Origin: Lachnospiraceae bacterium UBA3866
GTDB lineage: Bacteria > Bacillota > Clostridia > Lachnospirales > Lachnospiraceae
NCBI GenBank assembly: GCA_002392345.1
Contig: DGGU01000049.1
Coordinates: 1-38,564 of the forward strand
Reading direction: 5' to 3'
Length of the DNA: 38,564 nt
The notes below the pieces were generated by a model. The model was not told where the DNA came from and ran no database searches. It saw nothing but the letters and a program-made list of their open reading frames with translations. The position numbers and the translations under genes are program-made. Shown here in pieces: positions 31,759 through 38,564 of this stretch (positions within the stretch are counted from its first letter, which is position 1; each line of letters opens with the position of its first letter).

Positions 31759-32758
31759 CTAATATATGCATGTTCCTTATATCGTTATCCTTTATGCGAT
31801 TATTCACTTCATATGCATAAGACTCAAGATAGAAATCTCCTTGATGGATGTTATCAATAAACCCATCTTGTTTAAGTTTTTCTATATACGCTCTTGCTAT
31901 AAGATCCACATCGCTCTCGATTTTGCCATTAAACATCTTCTCGTCGCTTATATTAAGAAGTGACTCCAATTTCTTTTCAAAGGCTATCTCATGATAATCA
32001 TCATCTTCTATGCCCTCTATCATATTAAGTTCACTCTTAACTTTCATAGTCTTTGGCCATAGGAAATCTCTCATAGCTCTAAATCTCCATTTATAATATG
32101 GCATATAAGTCTCATTCAAAAGAAATACAACATGAAGAGCTGCATTTACAAATATATTCATAGCAAGTCTTGCTGCACCAAATTCATTTCTCTTCACACA
32201 TCTAGCATAATTATATTGACCAGACTGAGCCATTGTTAGAAGTTCCCCTGCAAGTTTCTTTAATATGATATCATGTGGCATAACATAATTTCTTACCCTT
32301 ATGCTAGTTATAATCTTACTATCATCTCTCCATATCTCACCGTTAGTAAGTTCTGCAAGCGATTCTTCAGGTATCCTCATAAAATCAATATCGGTGAGCT
32401 TACCATCTTTAGTACCTGTCTTCTCAAGCAAGAAGTCAGAAACTTTTTTCACTCCTCTTCTATTACCACCTACTGGCGACATCACTTCTCTGTGATATCC
32501 TTCATATTCCATCGGTAGCTTTGCATATGCTCTCTTTAATTCAAATTCATCCTTATCTGAAATATCATCTGGCACAAAAATTAAAAAGCCTGGATCAAAA
32601 TCATGATCCATAGACACTTCATCATCAAAACCGAAGCATTCAGATCCTGAACCTATAAGACCCACTGCTATCCTTGATTCAAGTTGCGGAAATGATTCAT
32701 GTATCATCTTCTCGCCAAATTCTTCATAAAATTTTTTTGAAATCTCTAACCCTTTCAC
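31748..32758 (-). CDS. DUF4037 protein, nucleotidyltransferase-like
   Basis: This 336-residue protein resembles the DUF4037 family. Its N-terminal part has GLIGSGSECFGFDDEVSMDHDFDP (Gly36-Ser39, Asp45, Asp46, Asp51, Asp53), which looks like the GS...DxD pattern of polymerase-beta-type nucleotidyltransferases. Residues 95-345 are mostly helical, with LLKKLAGELLTMAQSGQYNY-like stretches and a HEVMSPVGG-like YHREVMSPVGG. There is no signal peptide. The ATG overlaps the HAD gene stop by four bases and its 3' end overlaps the TPR gene. The substrate is unknown; adenylylation of a small molecule, RNA or protein is possible. Confidence 0.8.
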   Translation of the reverse strand: MKGLEISKKFYEEFGEKMIHESFPQLESRIAVGLIGSGSECFGFDDEVSMDHDFDPGFLIFVPDDISDKDEFELKRAYAKLPMEYEGYHREVMSPVGGNRRGVKKVSDFLLEKTGTKDGKLTDIDFMRIPEESLAELTNGEIWRDDSKIITSIRVRNYVMPHDIILKKLAGELLTMAQSGQYNYARCVKRNEFGAARLAMNIFVNAALHVVFLLNETYMPYYKWRFRAMRDFLWPKTMKVKSELNMIEGIEDDDYHEIAFEKKLESLLNISDEKMFNGKIESDVDLIARAYIEKLKQDGFIDNIHQGDFYLESYAYEVNNRIKDNDIRNMHILVAV

Positions 32759-33363
32759 AATATCCCTCTTCTTTCAAGTTCTTTTCTTAAGTCTCGTACA
32801 TCACCTGTAAATACATAGCCTTCCATACCAGTCCTATTAGCTCCAAATATATTGATAATAAGATCATCTATAAAGAAACTTTCTTCTGGCTTTATGTTGA
32901 ACTTCTTATAAAGCGCTTCATATATACCTGCAAAAGGCTTTACTTCTCCCACATCGCAAGAAACCACTTTCCCATCAAAATACTTATGTACAGGTATCTT
33001 CTCCCAATAATTATGCTGATTAAAGCTTGCATTGGACAGAAGATATATCTTGTATCCCTTGGACTTTAACTCAATCACAAGTTCTTCCATGCCTGCAACT
33101 GGCGTCAGATAATCAGTCCAATTGAGTATCAATGTCTTTATCTTATCTCTATATTCTTCACCAATTCCTTCAACGACATGGTCTACAAATTCTTCATCAG
33201 AAATCCGTCCATAATCCATATAGATAGATTTGTAATTGAGATATGCCGCCTTAAATATCTTCTGTTCTTCTTCTTTGTCCTCTATATGCAATTCCTTAAC
33301 ATATTGCATAGGATTAAAATCTATAAGGACGTTGCCCATGTCGAAAATGATATTTTTGATCAT
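32755..33363 (-). CDS. HAD-superfamily hydrolase (YihX-like)
   Basis: This 202-residue phosphatase-like protein has the motif I nucleophile Asp8 in IIFDMGNVLIDF, the D-x-G-N form of the YihX-type branch. Motif II is YLLSNAS, the later lysine region is VKPFAGIYEALYKK, and the acidic motif is FIDDLIINI. YihX-type enzymes act on sugar phosphates such as alpha-glucose-1-phosphate, but the substrate here is not certain. Its start codon abuts the hrcA stop, and DUF4037 overlaps its 3' end by four bases. Confidence 0.88.
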   Translation of the reverse strand: MIKNIIFDMGNVLIDFNPMQYVKELHIEDKEEEQKIFKAAYLNYKSIYMDYGRISDEEFVDHVVEGIGEEYRDKIKTLILNWTDYLTPVAGMEELVIELKSKGYKIYLLSNASFNQHNYWEKIPVHKYFDGKVVSCDVGEVKPFAGIYEALYKKFNIKPEESFFIDDLIINIFGANRTGMEGYVFTGDVRDLRKELERRGIL

Positions 33364-34437
33364 CTAATCTTCAAGCTCCTTGCTAATATTTTGCATGGTA
33401 TTCTTGATGGTTTTAAGTACTTTCTCATAATCCATTCGTTTTGGTCCTACAACTCCTATAGTTCCTCTCATGCCGTTACCAAAGTCGCAATTAGCTGTGA
33501 CGATAGAGCAGTCTTTCATAGCATTGACAGATGATTCCTCACCTATATACACTCTAAGCCCTGTCTCTTCTGAATCGGCGTTAGCTTTATCAACTATCTT
33601 AGCAAGTTCCTTCTTCTGCTCGAATGCCTCCACAAGGCTTCCCACATTGCCACTCTCTGCAAACTCTTTATATTTGAAGAAATTATTAGAACCATAAGTA
33701 AGGATGTTATCAAAATCCGATTTCTCTTCAAACACATCCTCAATATGATCAATAATTACTTTGATTTCCTTCTTATTCTTCTTGAGCTTTTCAACTTCTT
33801 TAGTAACTTTATCCCCTCTTATATCTGACACTCTAACACCTGACAAAATATTGTTAAGTGTCATAGAAAGGTCAAGTATCTCTTTCGCATCTATAACCTT
33901 ATCAAGTTCTACTATACTTGTCTTAACAACATTTCCTTCTGCCACAAGAACCACAAGCACTTTATATTTCTCAAGATTTGAAAGTTGAACATATTTTATC
34001 TTACTGTTATTGACGCTTGGCCCTGCTATCATAGCAGCATAATTGGTGTTCGCTGCTATCGTCTTGACTACAACCTTAAGCATGTCTTCAAGCTTATCAA
34101 CTCTTGCATTCATCTCCGTCTTTATGCTCTTTATCTCATCGTCTTTTTCTTTTATAAGATTATTGACATAAAGCCTATATCCTTTGTCAGAAGGTATCCT
34201 TCCTGCAGATGTATGAGGCTTAACGATATAACCTTCTTCTTCAAGATCGCTCATCTCATTTCTAATAGTAGCAGAACTTAAAGTCATCCCCAATTTCTTA
34301 CTTATGGTCCTTGATCCTACTGGCTCCCCTGTTTCAAGATAAAGTTTGATAATAGTAAGAAGTATCTCCTTCTTTCTATCATCAAGGGCTTCATTTCCAG
34401 CTACCACTATATCTTTTTTTGTGCTTTTTCTTGGCAT
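33364..34437 (-). CDS. hrcA: Heat-shock repressor HrcA
   Basis: HrcA binds CIRCE and represses chaperone genes. The 357 residues match the family. They have a winged helix (about 15-90) with KKEILLTIIKLYLETGEPVGSRTISKKLGMTLSSATIRNEMSDLEEEGYI and HTSAGRIPSDKGYRLYV, then the GAF-like domain, ending with MRGTIGVVGPKRMDYEKVL. A basic N-terminal extension (PRKSTKKD) precedes the helix-turn-helix. In most Firmicutes hrcA heads hrcA-grpE-dnaK; here it heads a HAD - DUF4037 - TPR - tatD run, 32 kb from grpE-dnaK. AGGTGG precedes the ATG. Confidence 0.97.
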   Translation of the reverse strand: MPRKSTKKDIVVAGNEALDDRKKEILLTIIKLYLETGEPVGSRTISKKLGMTLSSATIRNEMSDLEEEGYIVKPHTSAGRIPSDKGYRLYVNNLIKEKDDEIKSIKTEMNARVDKLEDMLKVVVKTIAANTNYAAMIAGPSVNNSKIKYVQLSNLEKYKVLVVLVAEGNVVKTSIVELDKVIDAKEILDLSMTLNNILSGVRVSDIRGDKVTKEVEKLKKNKKEIKVIIDHIEDVFEEKSDFDNILTYGSNNFFKYKEFAESGNVGSLVEAFEQKKELAKIVDKANADSEETGLRVYIGEESSVNAMKDCSIVTANCDFGNGMRGTIGVVGPKRMDYEKVLKTIKNTMQNISKELED

Positions 34438-34451
34438 AAATCCACCTCAAT

Positions 34452-34477
34452 CGTATGGGCGCATCATAATCGCCCTT
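34452..34477. repeat. Palindrome in the hrcA leader
   Basis: GGGCGC, eight bases, GCGCCC-like pairing on either strand (CGTATGGGCG ... CGCCCTT) forms a hairpin between the hrcA -10 box and the ribosome binding site. It resembles the dispersed GGGCG...CGCCC repeats and could affect hrcA mRNA. Confidence 0.5.
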
Positions 34478-34488
34478 TTCATTCTTTA

Positions 34489-34517
34489 ATAATAGTACAT
34501 TTTACTATATTAGTCAA
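34489..34517 (-). promoter_or_regulatory. Sigma-A promoter of the hrcA operon
   Basis: TTGACT (34512-34517), 17 bases and TATTAT (34489-34494) on the minus strand. No CIRCE lies between this promoter and hrcA or upstream of it. Confidence 0.88.
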
Positions 34518-34536
34518 ATGACTTAACTATTTCATG

Positions 34537-34564
34537 AAAAAAGAGGCAAGATACTTGCCTCTTT
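34537..34564 (-). terminator. Terminator after the small secreted protein gene
   Basis: AAAGAGGCAAG / CTTGCCTCTTT form an 11-pair stem with a three-base loop. A T run on the minus strand ends the small secreted-protein gene just before the hrcA promoter. Confidence 0.93.
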
Positions 34565-34583
34565 ATCATATATAGGATATATA

Positions 34584-34931
34584 TTATTTGTTCTTATTGA
34601 TCTCTTTACGTTTTTCTTTTATCAATTCTTTAAGTTTATCCGTTGGTTTGCCATCATCATCGAGATATTCTTTTGTCTTATATCTCTCAGTGAAACGATA
34701 TTGCATGTCATAGAAATCCATGTTGTCATATATCTTAGCAGTTGCTAGTCTGTCGAACTCGCTAAGAGAAGCTGTAAAAGCTGCAACCCAAGCATCCCAC
34801 TCTTCACGAACTATGAATGCTGCTTTTTCATCATCGCTAAGTGCTTTTTCGTCAGCAAAAGTAAGATTGACAGCACCAAAAATCATCACTGTAACTAAAA
34901 ACACTCCAATTATAGAATACAATTTCTTCAT
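34584..34931 (-). CDS. Small secreted protein of unknown function
   Basis: This is a 115-residue exported protein. I chose the ATG at 34931 rather than the in-frame GTG at 34940. GAGGTG lies about six bases before the ATG, and the product MKKLYSIIGVFLVTVMIFGAVNLTFADEKA is a classical signal peptide with an A-D-E cleavage region; the GTG would be part of the ribosome binding site. The mature part (about 90 residues) is charged and helical, ending in KELIKEKRKEINKNK. I recognise no domain. It stands alone between its own promoter and a strong terminator. Confidence 0.8.
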   Translation of the reverse strand: MKKLYSIIGVFLVTVMIFGAVNLTFADEKALSDDEKAAFIVREEWDAWVAAFTASLSEFDRLATAKIYDNMDFYDMQYRFTERYKTKEYLDDDGKPTDKLKELIKEKRKEINKNK

Positions 34932-34955
34932 GACTTTCACCTCTATATATAATCT

Positions 34956-34984
34956 ATTTTAAGACACTTAAGCCAAATTGTCAA
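34956..34984 (-). promoter_or_regulatory. Sigma-A promoter of the small secreted protein
   Basis: TTGACA (34979-34984), 17 bases and TAAAAT (34956-34961) lie on the minus strand about 25 bases before the start codon. Confidence 0.88.
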
Positions 34985-35052
34985 TAAATTAAAGGGTTTT
35001 AATTATTAAAGATTTATTAAGAATACTTAGTATGGGCAAGTTTTTTAAGCCC

Positions 35053-35802
35053 TTATTCCTTGTAATTAACTATCTTTATAAAGTCTTCCTTAAGACTTGC
35101 CCCGCCTACAAGGCCACCATCAATATCTGGCATCCCAAAAAGCTCTTTCGCATTTCCTGCATTGACTGATCCGCCGTATTGTATCCTTATCTCTTCACTT
35201 ACATCATTGCTATATATCTTAGATAGGCACTCTCTTATAAACTTACATACTTCTTCGGCCTCTTCTGATGTAGCAGTCTTTCCTGTTCCTATAGCCCAGA
35301 TAGGTTCATACGCTACGACAGTCTTTTTTGCATCGCTATCACTTATTCCATCAAATGCAGATTTTATCTGTCCCTCTATAAAAGTCTTATATGTTCCAGC
35401 TTCACGAAGTTCAAGGCTCTCGCCACAACAAAGTATAGGTTTAAGACCTGCTTCATGAGCTTTTTTAAGTTTTAGATTAATCATCTTGTCATCTTCTTTA
35501 AATATCATCCTTCTTTCGCTATGACCGATGATTACATATTCTGCTCCTGCGTCGAGTATCATCTTAGCGCTTATCTCTCCAGTAAATGCTCCCTTATCCT
35601 CAAAATAGAAATTTTGAGTTCCAAGTTTTATATTGCTTCCTTCAAGTGAAGCCTTGGCAGTAGTCACATCTATAGATGGCACTACAAATACAACATCCGC
35701 ATCTTTTACATCACAACCTGATTTAAGTTTAGCTATAAGCTCTTTGGTCTCGGTTGGTGTCATGTTCATCTTCCAGTTACCTGCAATTATTTTTTTTCTC
35801 AT
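35053..35802 (-). CDS. tpiA: Triosephosphate isomerase
   Basis: TpiA interconverts dihydroxyacetone phosphate and glyceraldehyde-3-phosphate. The 249 residues have GNWKMNMT (Asn and Lys in the active site), the catalytic histidine in YVIIGHSERR, the catalytic glutamate in VVAYEPIWAIGTGKTA, and the phosphate-binding IQYGGSVNAGNAKELF and DGGLVGGASL. AAAGGA precedes the ATG. It lies 13 bases after the VanW-family gene and does not sit with the usual gap-pgk-gpm glycolytic block in this window. Confidence 0.99.
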   Translation of the reverse strand: MRKKIIAGNWKMNMTPTETKELIAKLKSGCDVKDADVVFVVPSIDVTTAKASLEGSNIKLGTQNFYFEDKGAFTGEISAKMILDAGAEYVIIGHSERRMIFKEDDKMINLKLKKAHEAGLKPILCCGESLELREAGTYKTFIEGQIKSAFDGISDSDAKKTVVAYEPIWAIGTGKTATSEEAEEVCKFIRECLSKIYSNDVSEEIRIQYGGSVNAGNAKELFGMPDIDGGLVGGASLKEDFIKIVNYKE

Positions 35803-35815
35803 ATATTATCCTTTC

Positions 35816-37636
35816 CTATTGTGGTTGGCCTGTTGAACTTATACCACCTGGTGTAAGCTCATATACTACATTAGATGGTTCTGATGGTTCTATAGTTTGA
35901 GATTCATCTGACGACCTTGTAGAATTGATATTCTTTGATTCTGTAGTAGGCTCTTCCTTTCTTGTCTCTACAAATTTTATAGTTTGAAGCACACCATCAT
36001 CATCCACATAAGTATTCTCCTCAAATGCTGTAGGAGTATGTCCATGATATATAGTCTGATGATCAAATACTCTCTCTATCTCAACATCATTTTCCTTTAC
36101 GACTTTAAATACCTGCCACTCTGATCCTTGGCTTCCACGAGATGCTTTTCCTTCATTGATGATAGAAAGAGATGGCACTTCAAGGTCTTGAAGTTTTGTT
36201 GATACCAGATTCTGCGTTCTTCCTTCAGGTAGTATAGGCACTGCAAATATTTCTATTTTAATATGTTTCTTATCATATACTGCTCTTATACCCACACTAT
36301 AGTCGCTGTCATTGATGAACTTATAGTCAGGTCCATAAAATGATACTGTAGCATCAAGTCCTGGAGTTATATATGCTGGCACAAAGGTATGTGATTTTCT
36401 ATATGTAGTTGTAAGTCCTGCCGCAAATACTGCATTATAAAGCGTAGTGCTTACCTGGCATATACCTCCACCAAGTTCCTCTATAACCTGTCCCTCAAGA
36501 TAGGCTGGTGCATAGTCATAACCTTTTTCTTCCGTCCTCTGACCTATAACTTTATTGAAAGAAAACTCCTGTCCAGGACGAACTATATAACCATTTAGAC
36601 CTTCGCAGGCTCTTTTGATATTGCCATTTCTCTTCTCATTATCCGTTGTCCATGTCTCAAACATAGACACATATTTATATTTTGATTTTACAGATGGACC
36701 ATTGGCATCAACCATGTTGAGAACTGTCCAAAGTTCTGCATCAAGATTTCCAGCATTAACTTCGTTGATTATACGTTGTCTGAGTTCATCTTGATCTATG
36801 AGATATCCCTTATGGTCATCTCCGAATACAAACTCATTGGTACTAGTATCAAACCCCTCTATCTGTCCACGAACTGCCTTCGTATCCCAAAGTCTTGCAA
36901 GTTGCGAGAGAGAGTCATCAAGATATACATCATTGATATATGCTTCAAATTTAAAATCTGGCACAAAATCGCTTGATGTCACATCAACCTTTCTTTTATC
37001 AAATTCATTCTTAGAAAGATAGAGATAATTATCATATATATCGTCTATGAATGTCTTTAACTGCCCCTCAAGAAAATCAGGGAGTTTATAAGTATCTTTA
37101 TTTGCATCTATTGTTATATCAGAAAGAGGATTTTCTACATCTACAGTCTGACCAGAACCAAGGTTATCACTATTTTGGCCTTTTAGGTACTTATCATAGT
37201 TTTCATCTGCTGTCTTCTCACCATAATCTGGCATCTCAAATATATCAATCTCTGGATTACTATTTTTTATAATGATATTAAAATTATAAGAGCCAAGAAC
37301 CTTATCATAGACATCTTGCAATGTAAGTCCCTTTATAGGAAATGGCTCTTTCATACCAATGACAGAAAAATCGATATAGATGTCCTGTTTCATCTCAGTA
37401 GCAGAATATTTTTCTAACTCCTTCTTCTCGCCTCTATATTGCAAAAATCTTATAATTCCAAAAATAGAAAGTATGATGATAGCTATCACAACAAGACTTA
37501 GACTTATGTATTTGATAGCATTATTAGACTTCCTTTTTCTACTCTGCTTATATCTTTTTATAGCATTTCGTGAGACGCTTGCATTTCTTGCAGAAAGTCG
37601 TTCTCTGTATTCATTTATATTATTTCTTCTTTCCAT
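35816..37636 (-). CDS. VanW family protein with G5-like C-terminus
   Basis: This is a 606-residue membrane-anchored extracellular protein. A basic N terminus precedes one membrane helix (about 42-66). Residues 80-310 look like the peptidoglycan-binding-type region found before VanW (SNPEIDIFEMPDYGEK, YKLPDFLEGQ). The VanW domain (about 340-470) has GQEFSFNKVIGQRTEEKGYDYAPAYLEG, GGGICQVSTTLYNAVF and FINDSDYSVGIRAVY. A G5-like stretch (about 470-550) and a Ser/Thr-rich end follow. VanW proteins are linked to the cell wall, but their biochemical role is not settled. It lies 15 bases after leuS and 13 before tpiA. Confidence 0.92.
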   Translation of the reverse strand: MERRNNINEYRERLSARNASVSRNAIKRYKQSRKRKSNNAIKYISLSLVVIAIIILSIFGIIRFLQYRGEKKELEKYSATEMKQDIYIDFSVIGMKEPFPIKGLTLQDVYDKVLGSYNFNIIIKNSNPEIDIFEMPDYGEKTADENYDKYLKGQNSDNLGSGQTVDVENPLSDITIDANKDTYKLPDFLEGQLKTFIDDIYDNYLYLSKNEFDKRKVDVTSSDFVPDFKFEAYINDVYLDDSLSQLARLWDTKAVRGQIEGFDTSTNEFVFGDDHKGYLIDQDELRQRIINEVNAGNLDAELWTVLNMVDANGPSVKSKYKYVSMFETWTTDNEKRNGNIKRACEGLNGYIVRPGQEFSFNKVIGQRTEEKGYDYAPAYLEGQVIEELGGGICQVSTTLYNAVFAAGLTTTYRKSHTFVPAYITPGLDATVSFYGPDYKFINDSDYSVGIRAVYDKKHIKIEIFAVPILPEGRTQNLVSTKLQDLEVPSLSIINEGKASRGSQGSEWQVFKVVKENDVEIERVFDHQTIYHGHTPTAFEENTYVDDDGVLQTIKFVETRKEEPTTESKNINSTRSSDESQTIEPSEPSNVVYELTPGGISSTGQPQ

Positions 37637-37651
37637 CTAACTCCCTTATAT

Positions 37652-38564
37652 CTATTTTACAACGAAATTAATTATCTTTCCCTTCACATATATTTCTTTA
37701 ACTATATTGCTAGTTAATTTTGACTCTACTTCTTTCTTTGCAAGTTCAAGTACTTCCTTTTCGCCTGCACTAGCATCTACATTGAGAAAGCCTCTTGTCT
37801 TACCATTAATCTGTATAGGCAATTTTATAGTATCTGCTTTAGTCTTCTCTATATCATAACTTGGCCAAGCTGCATCAAATACTGATCCATCCTTTCCAAG
37901 CATATGATAGAACTCTTCACCTATGTGTGGTGCAAATGGAGCTATAAGTATAGAAAGTGTAATGAGTGTCTCTTTATCAATATAGCCTTGCTTTCTATCA
38001 AGATCTATGAGAGAGTTTGTATATTCCATGAAACCAGATATGACTGTGTTGAGCGAAAAGTTTTCAAATCTCTCTGTGATAGTTTTTATAAGATTGTGTC
38101 TTAAGAAAACTGACTCTTTAGTTTCAGGTTTATCAACTTTTACATTTTTTTCTACAAGATTATATAGACGATTGACAAACTTATATACGCCTTCTATGCC
38201 TCTATCATCCCAAGCTGCATCCATATCAGGCGGACCGATGAAAAGTTCATACATACGAAGAGTATCACAACCATAGTTATCTATCATCTCATCAGGATTA
38301 ACGACATTGCCAAGTGACTTACTCATCTTGATACCCTTTGGTCCAAGAATCATACCTTGGTTAAAAAGTTTATGAAATGGTTCATCAAAACCTATGACCC
38401 CTATATCATATAGGAACTTGGTCCAAAATCTTGAATAAAGTAAATGTAGAACTGCATGCTCAACCCCACCTATATACATGTCTACAGGAAGATATCTATC
38501 TGCCTTCTCTCTATCTACAAGTGCTTTATCATTATGCTTATCTATATATCTTAAGAAATACCAA
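37652..38564 (-). CDS. leuS: Leucyl-tRNA synthetase, C-terminal part, cut by window edge
   Basis: This class I aminoacyl-tRNA synthetase charges tRNA-Leu. About 304 C-terminal residues are visible. The start is outside the window: the frame is open to 38564 and reads WYFLRYIDKHNDKALVD before the internal MYIGG. The HIGH-fold end contains IGGVEHAVLHLLYSRFW, followed by the KMSKS loop (IKMSKSLGNVVNPDEMI), MYELFIGPPDMDAAWDD and the anticodon-binding helices. The C-terminal domain ends with IVKEIYVKGKIINFVVK. It heads the leuS-vanW-tpiA run as seen here. Confidence 0.98.
   Translation of the reverse strand, partial: WYFLRYIDKHNDKALVDREKADRYLPVDMYIGGVEHAVLHLLYSRFWTKFLYDIGVIGFDEPFHKLFNQGMILGPKGIKMSKSLGNVVNPDEMIDNYGCDTLRMYELFIGPPDMDAAWDDRGIEGVYKFVNRLYNLVEKNVKVDKPETKESVFLRHNLIKTITERFENFSLNTVISGFMEYTNSLIDLDRKQGYIDKETLITLSILIAPFAPHIGEEFYHMLGKDGSVFDAAWPSYDIEKTKADTIKLPIQINGKTRGFLNVDASAGEKEVLELAKKEVESKLTSNIVKEIYVKGKIINFVVK

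Noticed and set aside
34438..34583. CIRCE upstream of hrcA
   Set aside because: Looked for TTAGCACTC and its inverse here; neither is present. The palindrome at 34452-34477 has a different sequence.
34932..34940. GTG start for the small secreted protein
   Set aside because: The GTG is part of the GAGGTG ribosome binding site; the ATG nine bases on gives a better signal peptide.

Overview
The window looks like the chromosome of a low-GC Gram-positive anaerobe of the Clostridia type. The signs are a PolC-type replicative polymerase, the recG/rsmD/coaD and Asp23/fakA blocks, a CIRCE heat-shock operator, a Feo ferrous-iron system, choline-binding-like wall repeats, A+T-rich spacers and heavy ATA/AGA codon use. 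I cannot name the genus. Almost everything is on the minus strand; only folA, a YitT-family gene and a DtxR-family regulator are on plus. No phage, IS element, rRNA, CRISPR array or riboswitch was recognised, and no gene-free stretch exceeds 300 bases.

Layout, left to right. 1-1.2 kb: dnaK (cut by the left edge) and grpE, behind a sigma-A promoter with a perfect CIRCE. 1.3-4.9 kb: an unusual two-gene cassette, an acyl-adenylate ligase followed by an alpha/beta hydrolase - methyltransferase - STAS fusion. 5.0-13.8 kb: a repetitive secreted wall-binding protein, rseP and polC, packed as one transcription unit. 13.9-15.4 kb: folA and a YitT-family membrane protein on plus. 15.4-23.4 kb: Asp23, fakA, recG, rsmD, coaD, a coiled-coil protein, an RluD-type pseudouridine synthase and a lipoprotein. 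23.6-25.8 kb: a MATE transporter, an AIR-synthase-like C-terminal domain, a 31-residue membrane peptide, then tRNA-Cys and tRNA-Glu. 26-29.3 kb: feo genes (Cys-rich FeoB-associated peptide, two FeoA, FeoB) divergent from a DtxR-family regulator. 29.2-34.5 kb: hrcA, a HAD phosphatase, DUF4037, a TPR protein, tatD and aroD. 34.5-38.6 kb: a small secreted protein, tpiA, a VanW-family protein and the 3' part of leuS.

How the genes work together. HrcA should repress grpE-dnaK through CIRCE, but hrcA sits 32 kb away under its own promoter without CIRCE, heading a tightly overlapped operon with a nucleotidyltransferase-like gene and a TPR gene. The DtxR-like regulator probably controls feo through a palindrome just downstream of the feo -10 box.

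Most notable: (1) the ligase / triple-fusion cassette; (2) a PolC whose polymerase and PHP motifs are intact but whose embedded proofreading exonuclease has lost all recognisable catalytic acids; (3) a family of short GC-rich palindromic repeats, dense across the window, with copies in operon gaps and apparent in-frame copies inside grpE, the wall protein and the AIR-like gene; (4) the relocated hrcA operon with the DUF4037/TPR pair.
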